From contig NZ_JACYVI010000013.1 in assembly GCF_014842265.1 (NCBI RefSeq), positions 62,001 through 126,000 of the forward strand: a stretch of DNA of 64,000 bases, written 5' to 3'. Source of the stretch: Pseudomonas sp. CFBP 13711 (GTDB lineage Bacteria; Pseudomonadota; Gammaproteobacteria; Pseudomonadales; Pseudomonadaceae). Position 1 is the first letter of the stretch; every line of letters begins with the position of its first letter. The notes beneath the pieces are model-generated. The model did no database searches, had not been told where the DNA came from, and saw only the letters and a program-made list of their open reading frames with translations. A program made the translations under genes and the position numbers. Positions 17,448-26,423 of this stretch are shown here, one piece after another.

Positions 17448-20400
17448 TTATGAAGACGGCCCTCCAAGCTGCGCCAGACTTGCCGCCAGCTCGCTCTTGC
17501 GGAACGGTTTGGTCAGGCGCGGCAAATCCGGGTCGAGCCCTTCATGTTCGGCATACCCCGAGACCAGCAGGATAGCCGTCCCCGGCCGGGCGTTTCGGAC
17601 CCGTCTGGCCAGGTCGGTACCACTGATGCCCGGCATGAGGTGGTCCGTTACGATCAGGTCGACATGCTGCCCGGCGCTCAGCAGTTGCAAGGCTTCCTCG
17701 CCGGAGGAGGCTTCGATCACGCGGTAGCCCAGGTCGGCCAGCATGTATGACGTGCTGGCGCGCACCAGCTCTTCATCGTCGACCAGCAGTGCGATCCCGC
17801 GCAGGGAGCGTCGGTCCGGCGCCTCGTCGATGCGCAAAGCGGCTGCCGGCAGGGTCATGGCGCGTGGCAGCCACAGCTCTACGTTTGTCCCCAGACCCGG
17901 CGAGCTCTGAATGGTCAGTGCACCGTTCAGCTGGGACGCCAGGCCATGCACCATCGACAGACCCAGTCCCGTGCCTTTGCCGACGCCCTTGGTGGAAAAG
18001 AACGGTTCCACCGCCCGGGCGAGCGTGGAAGCATCCATGCCAATGCCGGTGTCCGCGACGGACAGGCAGAGGTAGTCACCGGTCGGCAGCCTGGAGCGGT
18101 GACCCTTGCACACCCATTCGGTGCTCGCCGAGATCCGCATCGTCCCGCCTTCAGGCATGGCGTCGCGCGCGTTCACGGAGAGATTAAGCAGCGCCATCTC
18201 AAGCTGGTTCGGGTCCGCGATCGCGGCTGGCAGATCAGGTGGCGCATCGACGACGACCCGGATTTGCGGCCCGGTGGTGCTGGCGACGAGATCGCCCATG
18301 CCATTCACCAGCTTCGCCACGTCGACCGACACCGGCTGCAGCGGCTGACGGCGCGCGAAGGCCAGCAACCGCTGCACCAGCGTCCGTGCCCGATCAGCCG
18401 ATTGCACGGCGCCGGAGATCAAACGCTGCTCACGTTCACCGCCCACGCCTCGGCGCTGGAGCATATCGAGGGTGCCGACGATGGGGGTGAGCAGGTTATT
18501 GAAGTCATGGGCCACGCCGCCGGTCAGCTGCCCCATGGCTTCCATCTTCTGACTCTGGCGCAGCGCCTCCTGGACTTCTTCCCGCTCGGCGATGGCCTTG
18601 GCAATCCGCCCTTCGAGCGTGGCATTGAGTTCGCGCAGCTCTTCCTCGACGTCCTTGCGGGCGGTGATCTCAACCACCGTGCCGGTGACACGCAGGCAGC
18701 GGCCGGCGGCGTCGAACACGCCCCGCCCCTTGGCGGCCACCCAGCGAATCACGCCATCGTCCCTGCCGACGGTGCGGTAGTCGACGTCATAAAGCGCGCG
18801 GCGTTCGGGGTCGCTGGCTGCCTTGAACGCCGCGATCGTGGCGTCCCGGTCCTCGGGGTGCAAGCCGTCGTAAAAGTCTTGAATCGTGACTGGCACGTCA
18901 GCCTGGATGCCGAACATCGCTTTGGTTCTGGGCGGCCAGATCAGCGTGTCGTGAACGATGTCAACGTCCCAGAAACCAATGTCGGCGTGTTCGACGGCAA
19001 GGCGCAGGCGCTCTTCGCTTTCGCGCATTCGCATCTCGGCGCCCACCCGCTCCACATGCGCCCAGCAGCGCTCGACGACTTCCCTGACCAGCAGGACTTC
19101 CGAGGGCAACCAGTCGCGAGGCTGATCCTGATGAACCGCCATCATGGCCGTCAGCCGGCCATTCTTGACCAGCGGGCAGCAGATGATCGCGTCGATGCCA
19201 ATGCCCCGAAACATCTCTAGGCCCTCGCTGGCGCCGAGCTCTGCGCCCACGTCGCGCACGATCAGCGTGCGGCCTTCGCGCATGTCCGCCGCCGCCCGTG
19301 GGCCGAAAAGGTCGAGGCTGTAGGTTCCGGCCGAGCTCTGAATGCCAGCCGCGTTGTAGTCGCTGCGAATCCAGAAGCGGTCATTGTCGACGTCCACATC
19401 CGCGTAGGCGCAGCGCGACACGTTGAGCCTGCGGCCGAGCATCTCGGTGGCGACAAGCATCGCGTCTTCGGCCCGGCGAATATTGAAAAGGCGGCTGTCG
19501 AGCTCATCAAAAAAGCTCAGTCGCGCCGCGCTCTCTTGCAGCGCCGCTTCGGCCTGGTGCTCGGCCGTGCGGTCGCGGAAGATTTTCACGAAGCCGCCCT
19601 GCTCCGTGGCCAGCGGCATCATCAATCCAGAGCCCCAGAAGCGCGCACCATTCTTATCAACGTGCCAGCGTTCGTTGATGGCCCGCCCCCGCGCCATGGC
19701 GAGTTCCAGCTCGCCCTGGAACACTCGCTCGGCCTGGTCCGACTCGGTGTAGAACAGATCGCCCCCACGCCCCATGACTTCGTCGGCACGGTAGCCGATC
19801 ACGCGCTGGGCGCCGATGTTCCAACCGGTGACCGCGCCTTTCGCGTCGAAGGTGATGATCGCGAAGTCCTCGGCGCCTTCGACGATCTGGCGGTAGCGCG
19901 CCTCGCTGCTGCGGATTGCGTCCTCGGCTCGCGCACGGTGCACGACGAGGCCCACCGTCTTGACCACGAAATCGCAGATCTCGAGATCCGCCGATAACGG
20001 CTCGCGCAGCTCGGCGTGATACATGACAAAAGTACCGAGCATGGCGCCCTGCGCCGACCGGATGGGGATTGACGCGCAGACGTGCAAACCGTGGCCGATG
20101 GCCTGCGCCCGGAACTCGGCACACTGCAGGTCATGGGCAATGTCGGACACGGACGCCAGTGGGTTCGGGGTCGTCGCGCGACTGCCTGAACCAGCACCTG
20201 GGCTGACGGTGATGTTTTCCACAGCGTTGATAAACGGAGGGGGCAGGCTCGGTCCGGCGCAATGCTGCAGCTGACCGCCCTCCTCGCTCAGAAGCAGGAT
20301 GCTGCCCAGGAAGCGGGACGGCGACAGCGCCTCCACCTCGCGGACGATCGCGTCCAGGGCAACATTCAGCGGCGTTTCTTCAACAGCCAGTTCAAGGATA

Positions 20401-20945
20401 CGGTTCTGCGCGGCCCCGAGCGCAGCCGCGCGATTGCGTGCCTGGGTCAGCCGTGCGTTCTCGATCGCGATGGTTGCCAGCCGCGCCAGGCTTTCCAGGC
20501 GCTTGACCGTGTCGTCGTCGTGACTGCGGACCTGCGACCAATAAGCGCCGAGCGCCGCGACCGGAACGGGTCGACCGATGGGTGCCATGACCAGGCTACG
20601 GACGAAGGTTGGCGCGTAGGCGTCCTGCGGAATGCGTGGATCGAGCCGGACATCACGAATCGCAATCGTCTCGCCGCGACGCATGACCCATCCCGAAACG
20701 CAGTGGTCGGCCGGATAGTTCTGACCCTGCCAGAGCGGCGAGACTGCATCCTCCGCAATATAAGAACAGCGTCCCTCATCCTGAATGATGACCGCAACGC
20801 CATCCGCGCCGACCGTGGCACGGGCCACGTCGCGGAGCACGGCGACGACCTCGTCCACTGATTCCGCCATCACCAGCCGCTCACTGGCGTTCAGCACATG
20901 AGACAGGCGCTCATCGCCGCTAGGATCGACTGGAACAGTAGTCAA
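17448..20945 (-). CDS. Hybrid sensor histidine kinase (GAF-GAF-PAS-GAF-PAS-HK-REC)
   Basis: 1165 residues from the TTG at 20945, which has GGGAG upstream; the longest frame (to 21089) adds 48 residues with no domain and no ribosome site, and an ATG at 20972 is another option. No membrane segment, so cytosolic. Order: GAF (about 15-170), GAF (about 185-340), PAS (about 350-460), GAF (about 480-640), PAS (about 660-775), coiled coil, HisKA with phospho-His about 813 in LTGGVAHDFNNLL, HATPase with NLSVNARDAMPEGG and GKGTGLGLS, and a receiver domain with phospho-Asp about 1101 in LIVTDHLMPG. Three GAF domains suggest light, redox or small-ligand sensing. No output regulator lies beside it. Confidence 0.88.
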   Translation of the reverse strand: MTTVPVDPSGDERLSHVLNASERLVMAESVDEVVAVLRDVARATVGADGVAVIIQDEGRCSYIAEDAVSPLWQGQNYPADHCVSGWVMRRGETIAIRDVRLDPRIPQDAYAPTFVRSLVMAPIGRPVPVAALGAYWSQVRSHDDDTVKRLESLARLATIAIENARLTQARNRAAALGAAQNRILELAVEETPLNVALDAIVREVEALSPSRFLGSILLLSEEGGQLQHCAGPSLPPPFINAVENITVSPGAGSGSRATTPNPLASVSDIAHDLQCAEFRAQAIGHGLHVCASIPIRSAQGAMLGTFVMYHAELREPLSADLEICDFVVKTVGLVVHRARAEDAIRSSEARYRQIVEGAEDFAIITFDAKGAVTGWNIGAQRVIGYRADEVMGRGGDLFYTESDQAERVFQGELELAMARGRAINERWHVDKNGARFWGSGLMMPLATEQGGFVKIFRDRTAEHQAEAALQESAARLSFFDELDSRLFNIRRAEDAMLVATEMLGRRLNVSRCAYADVDVDNDRFWIRSDYNAAGIQSSAGTYSLDLFGPRAAADMREGRTLIVRDVGAELGASEGLEMFRGIGIDAIICCPLVKNGRLTAMMAVHQDQPRDWLPSEVLLVREVVERCWAHVERVGAEMRMRESEERLRLAVEHADIGFWDVDIVHDTLIWPPRTKAMFGIQADVPVTIQDFYDGLHPEDRDATIAAFKAASDPERRALYDVDYRTVGRDDGVIRWVAAKGRGVFDAAGRCLRVTGTVVEITARKDVEEELRELNATLEGRIAKAIAEREEVQEALRQSQKMEAMGQLTGGVAHDFNNLLTPIVGTLDMLQRRGVGGEREQRLISGAVQSADRARTLVQRLLAFARRQPLQPVSVDVAKLVNGMGDLVASTTGPQIRVVVDAPPDLPAAIADPNQLEMALLNLSVNARDAMPEGGTMRISASTEWVCKGHRSRLPTGDYLCLSVADTGIGMDASTLARAVEPFFSTKGVGKGTGLGLSMVHGLASQLNGALTIQSSPGLGTNVELWLPRAMTLPAAALRIDEAPDRRSLRGIALLVDDEELVRASTSYMLADLGYRVIEASSGEEALQLLSAGQHVDLIVTDHLMPGISGTDLARRVRNARPGTAILLVSGYAEHEGLDPDLPRLTKPFRKSELAASLAQLGGPSS

Positions 20946-21132
20946 ACGGATCTCCCGACATCGCCACGGCATCCCGCAGACTGGTTCGAACTGGACAGGG
21001 TAAAGCGGCATTGTATCGGGTAACTCTTCGCCCTCGACACGGCTTGAATCAGCTTTTTCGGAAAAGCGACCAACGCGCGCGCAGGTCATTCTTTTGAATG
21101 ATTCCGCAAACGTGAAACGACGACGCCGGCTG

Positions 21133-22041
21133 TCAGAAAACAGACCAACCTATTCGCGAACTCAGCAACTCCAGCGCCGCCATTCCGGCGAGGGAATTTC
21201 CAGCGGCATTCAGCTCCGGCGACCACACGCACACGGTGAACTGCCCCGGCACGATCGCCACGATTCCGCCCCCTACCCCGCTCTTGCCGGGCAACCCCAC
21301 GCGGTAGGCGAAATTGCCGGCTTCGTCATACAGCCCGCTGGTGGCCATGATCGAGTTCACTTGCTGAGTCTGGCGCGGCGTCAGGATCTGCTCACCGCTG
21401 TGCTTGCAGAACCCGTTGTTCGCCAGAAAGCAGAACGCCCGGGCCAGATCGAGGCAGCTCATCTTCAGGGCGCAGCAACTGAAATAACTGCGCAGCACGG
21501 TTTCGACCTCGTTATGGAAGTTGCCGAAGGACTGCATCAGGTAGGCCATCGCCGCGTTGCGTGCGCGAAATTGATACTCGGAATCCGCCACCCGGGCATC
21601 GATCAAGACGTGAGGATTGCCCGACAGCCGCCGCACGAAATCGCGCATCGATAATGTCGGAGCGGCGAAACGGGATTGGTTGATGTCGCAGATCACCAAA
21701 GCGCCGGCGTTGATAAAGGGATTACGCGGCCGTCCGCGCTCGAACTCCAGCTGCACCAGCGAGTTGAACGGCTGACCCGACGGCTCATGACCCAGGCGCT
21801 CCCAGATGGCCTCACCGGAATGGCCGATCGCCTGAACCAGGCTGAACACCTTGGAAATGCTCTGCACCGAAAACGGCTCCAGCGCGTCGCCGGCGCAGTA
21901 ATAGGTGCCATCGTTGCCATACACGGCAATGCCCAACTGCTGCGCCGGCACATCGGCCAGCGCGGGAATGTAATCAGCCACCTTGCCCTGGCCGATCAAG
22001 GGACGCACTTCGTCGAGAATCTCGTTCAACAGCGTTTGCAT
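21133..22041 (-). CDS. glsA: Glutaminase
   Basis: 302 residues, the usual length. It hydrolyses L-glutamine to glutamate and ammonia in the cytosol. The serine-dependent fold is related to beta-lactamases; the active-site SxxK lies in FSVQSISKVFSLVQAI near residue 65, and conserved stretches RNPFINAGALV and GKSGVGGGIVAIVPG follow. The ATG at 22041 has AAGGTCC just upstream (TGGAAGG on the other strand view). A CCCCTG-7-CAGGGG hairpin at 22061-22079 lies between this gene and the upstream HIT-like gene. Single gene. Confidence 0.95.
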   Translation of the reverse strand: MQTLLNEILDEVRPLIGQGKVADYIPALADVPAQQLGIAVYGNDGTYYCAGDALEPFSVQSISKVFSLVQAIGHSGEAIWERLGHEPSGQPFNSLVQLEFERGRPRNPFINAGALVICDINQSRFAAPTLSMRDFVRRLSGNPHVLIDARVADSEYQFRARNAAMAYLMQSFGNFHNEVETVLRSYFSCCALKMSCLDLARAFCFLANNGFCKHSGEQILTPRQTQQVNSIMATSGLYDEAGNFAYRVGLPGKSGVGGGIVAIVPGQFTVCVWSPELNAAGNSLAGMAALELLSSRIGWSVF

Positions 22042-22231
22042 GGAAGGTCCTGGCGTTGATCCCCTGACGGCAGCAGGGGTTAGGGTTCATGACGAATGCC
22101 AGAGGGGCGGGATCACACAATTGGGCAGGATTTTGGTTTTTGTTGCGGGCGGGTGTGCATGTTGGGGTTGGCAAGCGTTGGTTGGCCGACAGCGCTTATG
22201 GGGCGGATTTTTTGGGAAGTTTGCCCTGCCA

Positions 22232-22729
22232 TCAGATCGAGGTGTCGGGAGTGAATGCTTGCCGCAGCGCCGCGATGGCTAGGTCAACAGATGGGCCTTC
22301 TATGGATGGCGGATCAGGACGCTCACAGAACTCTCGCCACACGAACAGGGTCAGTTCTGCGCCGTCGGTTTGGTTGGAACCGTCTGGAAGCGAGCCGAAG
22401 GTTTGCAGCGATCTGTAGCGTTCGTCCTGCCAGAACAACGCCTCGACCCACGGGTAGATCGGGATGAAATGGAAGTGAATGGAGTGACCCGCGCCATGGC
22501 CGAAACGGCCGATGTAGAGGCGGTTGGGATGCAGGTGGGTTTCGATGGCTTGCTGGATTTGAGCTTGCAATACACCGAGTTCGGCTAGGGCTTCGATGGG
22601 TAAGGTTGCCAGCGCGTGGGTCATCTGCTTTGCGCTGAGCATCAGGTAGCCCGGGAGGTGGCTGTCCCGGCGGTGGTTGATGAGCCAGTGGGTGGTTTCG
22701 TGGATGACGAGATGAGGGGGTATATGCAT
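22232..22729 (-). CDS. HIT-like (histidine triad) protein
   Basis: 165 residues. The segment GAGHSIHFHFIPIYPWV near residue 95 has the alternating His pattern H-x-x-H-x-H of histidine-triad hydrolases, and the N-terminal LINHRRDSHLPGYLMLSAKQ fits the HIT fold, in which HxxxxGY-L is typical. HIT proteins hydrolyse or transfer nucleoside phosphates; the substrate here is unknown. The C-terminal 45 residues are an extension outside the core. It stands alone, about 190 bases from glsA. Confidence 0.75.
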   Translation of the reverse strand: MHIPPHLVIHETTHWLINHRRDSHLPGYLMLSAKQMTHALATLPIEALAELGVLQAQIQQAIETHLHPNRLYIGRFGHGAGHSIHFHFIPIYPWVEALFWQDERYRSLQTFGSLPDGSNQTDGAELTLFVWREFCERPDPPSIEGPSVDLAIAALRQAFTPDTSI

Positions 22730-22872
22730 AAGGTAGCCCTATGTGAACGCTGCAGCCTGTTCTGCCGAATGGCAAAAAGAGCAGGCATCTTATGGAACAG
22801 CTCACAGACCAAGCCAAGGGATCCATGAGGATAGCTTCGCGTGTCCACAGCGAAGGCAGGTGACTTCAAATG

Positions 22873-23241
22873 CTAACCTCTTCCAGCAAGCCTGCTGAAT
22901 ATATTACGTCTTCTGGCTTTAAGTTCGACATCAAGCAAAGTTAATACTTGAGTTAGAAAGGTGTACAGATCACCTTCGAAATAATCTTCAACGAAAGATG
23001 TGTCCTGCCCAAACGGAGGATGTACATACTCCAAGCCTTCGGGCCCCATATGACTTTTAATGTAATTTCTGATCTGTTTTTTGAGAAAAACGACATTCAA
23101 TAAATTGCGCTCATCAACGTATTTTTCAACTATCTCCTCCAAATTCAGAGGCGTAAATTGCGCTTTGTCGTCGTCAGATAAAAATTCACCCACACCGTCA
23201 CCGACATCGAAAATGAAGTCAGTCATTAATCCGTACGCCAT
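22873..23241 (-). CDS. Hypothetical acidic protein in AT-rich DNA
   Basis: 122 residues, not recognised. The DNA is clearly richer in A and T than its neighbours, and codon use differs (many TTA, AAA, GAA). The product is acidic with a helical pattern, for example LNLEEIVEKYVDERNLLNVV and GDLYTFLTQVLTLLDVELKA. Size, acidity and codon use are like immunity proteins of polymorphic toxin systems, but no toxin gene was found beside it, so this is only a possibility. The ATG at 23241 has AAGAGA upstream; an in-frame ATG at 23226 is an alternative. It may be a horizontally acquired orphan. Confidence 0.6.
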   Translation of the reverse strand: MAYGLMTDFIFDVGDGVGEFLSDDDKAQFTPLNLEEIVEKYVDERNLLNVVFLKKQIRNYIKSHMGPEGLEYVHPPFGQDTSFVEDYFEGDLYTFLTQVLTLLDVELKARRRNIFSRLAGRG

Positions 23242-23504
23242 AACGCTAGTCTCTTAATGATGGAACGGATGCCGGCGAGGCAGTTCAATCTATGGCGCCC
23301 GTCGCTGATGAACAAGCTCGTATGAATACTCGCGCTTGGCACTCTTCGCATCAAGCAATCCAGAACAGCGATTTTTCCCTGCATGAAACAGCGTCCTCCA
23401 AAGGATGGATGAGTCCATCAGATGTGCATCAGAAGGCTCCGGCGAAAAAGACTGAATGAGATATCTTGTCGAGCCCTGGATCTGCAGATAACCCAAGGAC
23501 GCCA

Positions 23505-24392
23505 ATGCTCAGTTCGCTCATCTCAAATGGTCAGCCAAATACACCCGACCGATTAGAACCGGTAGTTCCCTGGTGGAGCTTTACGAAAACAGTCCTGGCG
23601 GCAACGGCCCTCTCCTTAGTGCGTGATGGGCTGATCGGACTGGACGACGCTATCCCCGATCAGCTCTTCACATTGCGCCAACTACTGCGGCATGAGGCTG
23701 GGCTCGCTGATTATGGCGAACTGGTGGATTATCACGCCGCCGTTGCAAAGGGCGAGGCAGCGTGGTCAGCAGACGAGATGATACAACGCCTGGACGGCAC
23801 TCGACTTCGATACAACCCCGGAACCAGTTGGCGCTACTCGAATGTCGGGTACATGCTGATCGGCAAGCTTATAGAGCGACTAACGGACCAGGCGCTTGAT
23901 GATGCGGTGAGTCAACGAGCACTTAACCCGTTGGGCCTGTCGAACGTTCGCTTCGCCAAAACGCGAGCAGACTTACTAAAGCCCCCTCTTGGAAGTACCT
24001 CTAATTACGACCCCGCCTGGGTCTACCATGGCTTGCTCATCGGCCCGATTTCGCGAGCGGCGGTATTCTTGGATCGGCTCATGTCCGGTGGCCTTATCCC
24101 GACAAACCTGCTTCAGGAAATGCAGGCAGCACGAGCATTGGGCGGCGCGATCCCCGGTCGTCCGTGGGTCACGGCCGGCTATGGCCTTGGTGTCATGCAG
24201 GGTTCGATTGATGGCAGTTTTACCCTGTGCGGACATACCGGCTGCGGACCTGGCAGCGTCATTGCCGTTTACCGTATCTGCGACGGTGACACATCGGCGT
24301 GTTGCGCAGCGTTTGAAGTGAACGCCAGTGAAGGAGCGGTCGAAGCCTTTGTTGCTGAACAGCTGATCCAAGTCCTGCGTCAGGGGACGTGA
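23505..24392 (+). CDS. Serine hydrolase (class C beta-lactamase family)
   Basis: 295 residues from the ATG at 23505, which has AAGGA at good spacing; the longer frame starts at 23466. The three active-site boxes are visible: SFTK in PWWSFTKTVLAATALSL near residue 25, YSN in WRYSNVGYMLIGKLIERL, and HTG in LCGHTGCGPGS near residue 245. No signal peptide is seen and the SxxK box lies unusually close to the start, so the protein lacks the N-terminal strand region usual in the family. The substrate could be a peptide or ester; true beta-lactamase activity is not implied. The nitrilase-family gene follows after 180 bases. Confidence 0.8.
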   Translation: MLSSLISNGQPNTPDRLEPVVPWWSFTKTVLAATALSLVRDGLIGLDDAIPDQLFTLRQLLRHEAGLADYGELVDYHAAVAKGEAAWSADEMIQRLDGTRLRYNPGTSWRYSNVGYMLIGKLIERLTDQALDDAVSQRALNPLGLSNVRFAKTRADLLKPPLGSTSNYDPAWVYHGLLIGPISRAAVFLDRLMSGGLIPTNLLQEMQAARALGGAIPGRPWVTAGYGLGVMQGSIDGSFTLCGHTGCGPGSVIAVYRICDGDTSACCAAFEVNASEGAVEAFVAEQLIQVLRQGT

Positions 24393-24572
24393 TTGCCGAG
24401 AGGTACCCCAGCGCTCAGGCCAGAAGCGGCCATTGGCGTCGGTACACACTCACGACCACTCACTGTTCAAAATGCCAACGGTCATGCAGCATACGTTGAC
24501 GTTAACAGCAGCGGCGGAACAACCGTTCAGTCGCTCTTCAAGCAAACCCTAAACAAGGACGCGAGACGGGAA

Positions 24573-25304
24573 ATGAAGCTAATCGCTGCGCAGATTCTCC
24601 CTGTGCCGGGGGAATACGAAAAAAACATCGCCAGACACATTGAGGTCATCCACTTGGCGGCAAGCCAGGGTGCCAATCTCGTGCTGTTTCCCGAGCTTTC
24701 CCTCACGGGTTACGAGCCGAGGCTGGCTAAAGTCCTGGCGGTGCATCCGAGTGATAGCCGTTTTGATGAGTTCCAGAGATTGAGCGACCGGTACGGGATG
24801 CTCATCGCTGTGGGTGCACCAACCAGGGGAGCTAAAGGCACCGAGATCAGCATGATCAGTTTCCAGCCCGGGCTGGAGCGCACCTGCTATTCGAAACAGC
24901 ATCTGCACCCTGACGAATTACCTTTTTTCACACCGGGCACTCGGAAGCGTGTGCTGAGTCAGGCAGATTTAGTCCTGGCCCCCGCCATCTGCTACGAATC
25001 ACTGCAACCCAGCCATGCAGAAGAAGCCGCAGCGTCTGGCGCTCAGGTGTATTTAGCGAGCGTGGCGAAGTCTGCGAGAGGGACTGCACTGGCAAACAGT
25101 CATTATCCGATGATTGCCAAAAAGCATTCCATGACGGTGGTGATGGCGAACTGCGTAGGTCCCGCCGACGATTATGTCGCCGCGGGTGGCTCTTCAATCT
25201 GGAACAGTCACGGTGAACTTGTGTGCAGCGCCGATGCCGTTAGCGAGGCATTGGTGGCGTACGACATTCTGACCGGAGAAGCGAGCGTTTTCAGCCTGGT
25301 TTGA
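24573..25304 (+). CDS. Carbon-nitrogen hydrolase (nitrilase superfamily)
   Basis: 243 residues from the ATG at 24573 (MKLIAAQILPVPGEYEKN), which fits the normal family start; the longest frame adds 60 unrelated residues. The catalytic triad is visible: Glu in LVLFPELSLTGYE near residue 45, Lys in TCYSKQHLHPDE near residue 110, and Cys in LAPAICYESLQPSHAEEA near residue 145. The short length fits an aliphatic amidase or omega-amidase-like member rather than a true nitrilase. The substrate cannot be read from the sequence. It may share a transcript with the serine hydrolase upstream. Confidence 0.87.
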   Translation: MKLIAAQILPVPGEYEKNIARHIEVIHLAASQGANLVLFPELSLTGYEPRLAKVLAVHPSDSRFDEFQRLSDRYGMLIAVGAPTRGAKGTEISMISFQPGLERTCYSKQHLHPDELPFFTPGTRKRVLSQADLVLAPAICYESLQPSHAEEAAASGAQVYLASVAKSARGTALANSHYPMIAKKHSMTVVMANCVGPADDYVAAGGSSIWNSHGELVCSADAVSEALVAYDILTGEASVFSLV

Positions 25305-25619
25305 AATCCGCTCATGCGCTCCCCCCCGTCAGGAATGACGGGCGACTTTGGGTCGATGGCTTTCCACTGCGACAGGCGCTGATCGACCAATAACGGTCGT
25401 TCGCAGGCTCGGCGCTAATGTCCTGGGTGTCGCTGTCGTCCAGGCTGTGGTAGTCGCAGCCGTCTCAGAGACGTACTTCAGCCACTCACCTGGCCAGGTG
25501 AACACTCAGCATTCGGCCTCGTTCGTTGAGGTGCCGATTTCCTGGCAACCGCCCTCCTGAACGTCATGCCCTCCTCCGAAGTCATAAAAACACTTCAGCC
25601 ACGCCCATCAAGGTGCCTT
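25305..25619. other. Intergenic region without a gene
   Basis: 315 bases between the nitrilase-family gene and the SDR gene. A 70-codon frame (25348-25560) has no ribosome binding site or recognised family and is not called. I see no clear promoter or repeat. Confidence 0.5.
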
Positions 25620-26390
25620 ATGCGTTTGATACCCGAACTGAACAGCGAAGCTAACGTGCTGATTTGCGGCGCCAGTCGAGGTATCGGCCTGGCACTCTGC
25701 GCGGCATTGCTGGCTCGCGATGAGGTGGCTGAGGTGTGGGCGGTGTCGCGAAGCGCCACCACCTCCACAGAGCTGGCAACCCTTGCAGCGCAATATGGCG
25801 ACCGTCTGAAACGCGTCGACTGCGACGCGCGGGATGAGCAATCCATCGAAGCGCTCGTGAGCGAAACGCTTGCCGGATGCGGCCATCTGCACCTAGTTAT
25901 CAGTGCGCTGGGCATTCTTCATCAGGACGGCGCCAGAGCAGAAAAAGGTCTGGCGCAACTGACCCTTGCAGGCCTGCAAGCGAGCTTCGCGACCAACACC
26001 TTTGCGCCGATCCTGCTGCTTAAACACCTGCTTCCGCTACTGCGCAAACAGCCTGCTACGTTCGCGGCGCTCTCCGCGAGGGTTGGTTCCATTGGGGATA
26101 ACAGATTGGGCGGCTGGTACAGCTACAGAGCCAGCAAAGCGGCGCTCAACCAGTTGCTGCACACCGCCAGTATCGAATTGAAACGCCTGAACCCTGCCTC
26201 GACCGTCCTGGCCATACATCCGGGCACGACCGACACGGAGCTGTCTCGGCCATTCCAGGCGAACGTGCCTGAGGGCCAACTGTTCGAACCGGCGTACTCG
26301 GCGGACCGCATTCTTGAGGTGGTCGGCGCACACGGGCCGGCCGACAGCGGGACCTTTTGGGACTGGAACGACAAACCTATTGTCTGGTGA
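25620..26390 (+). CDS. Short-chain dehydrogenase (C-factor type)
   Basis: 256 residues from the ATG at 25620 with AAGGTG upstream. SDR hallmarks are present: the cofactor motif ICGASRGIGLALCAALL near the N-terminus, an active-site serine in LSARVGSIGDN, and the YxxxK in GWYSYRASKAALNQLL near residue 165. The mix of motifs resembles the CsgA/C-factor-like SDRs widespread in Pseudomonas, of unknown substrate. The gene converges with the polysaccharide operon; only 33 bases lie between the two stops. Confidence 0.88.
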   Translation: MRLIPELNSEANVLICGASRGIGLALCAALLARDEVAEVWAVSRSATTSTELATLAAQYGDRLKRVDCDARDEQSIEALVSETLAGCGHLHLVISALGILHQDGARAEKGLAQLTLAGLQASFATNTFAPILLLKHLLPLLRKQPATFAALSARVGSIGDNRLGGWYSYRASKAALNQLLHTASIELKRLNPASTVLAIHPGTTDTELSRPFQANVPEGQLFEPAYSADRILEVVGAHGPADSGTFWDWNDKPIVW

Positions 26391-26423
26391 CGTGTTCCAC
26401 TCGCGGAAACATCAATTCAACAA

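Noticed and set aside
23290..23505. 71-codon leftward frame between the AT-rich orphan and the serine hydrolase
   Set aside because: It begins with a TTG that overlaps the start region of the divergent serine hydrolase, has no ribosome site and no family. May be a degraded gene, but the evidence is too weak.
23505..24392. Antibiotic-resistance beta-lactamase
   Set aside because: Although the three boxes of the fold are present, there is no signal peptide and the N-terminus is short, so a general hydrolase is a better call.
25348..25560. 70-codon frame before the SDR gene
   Set aside because: No ribosome site or recognised domain; composition is like non-coding DNA.
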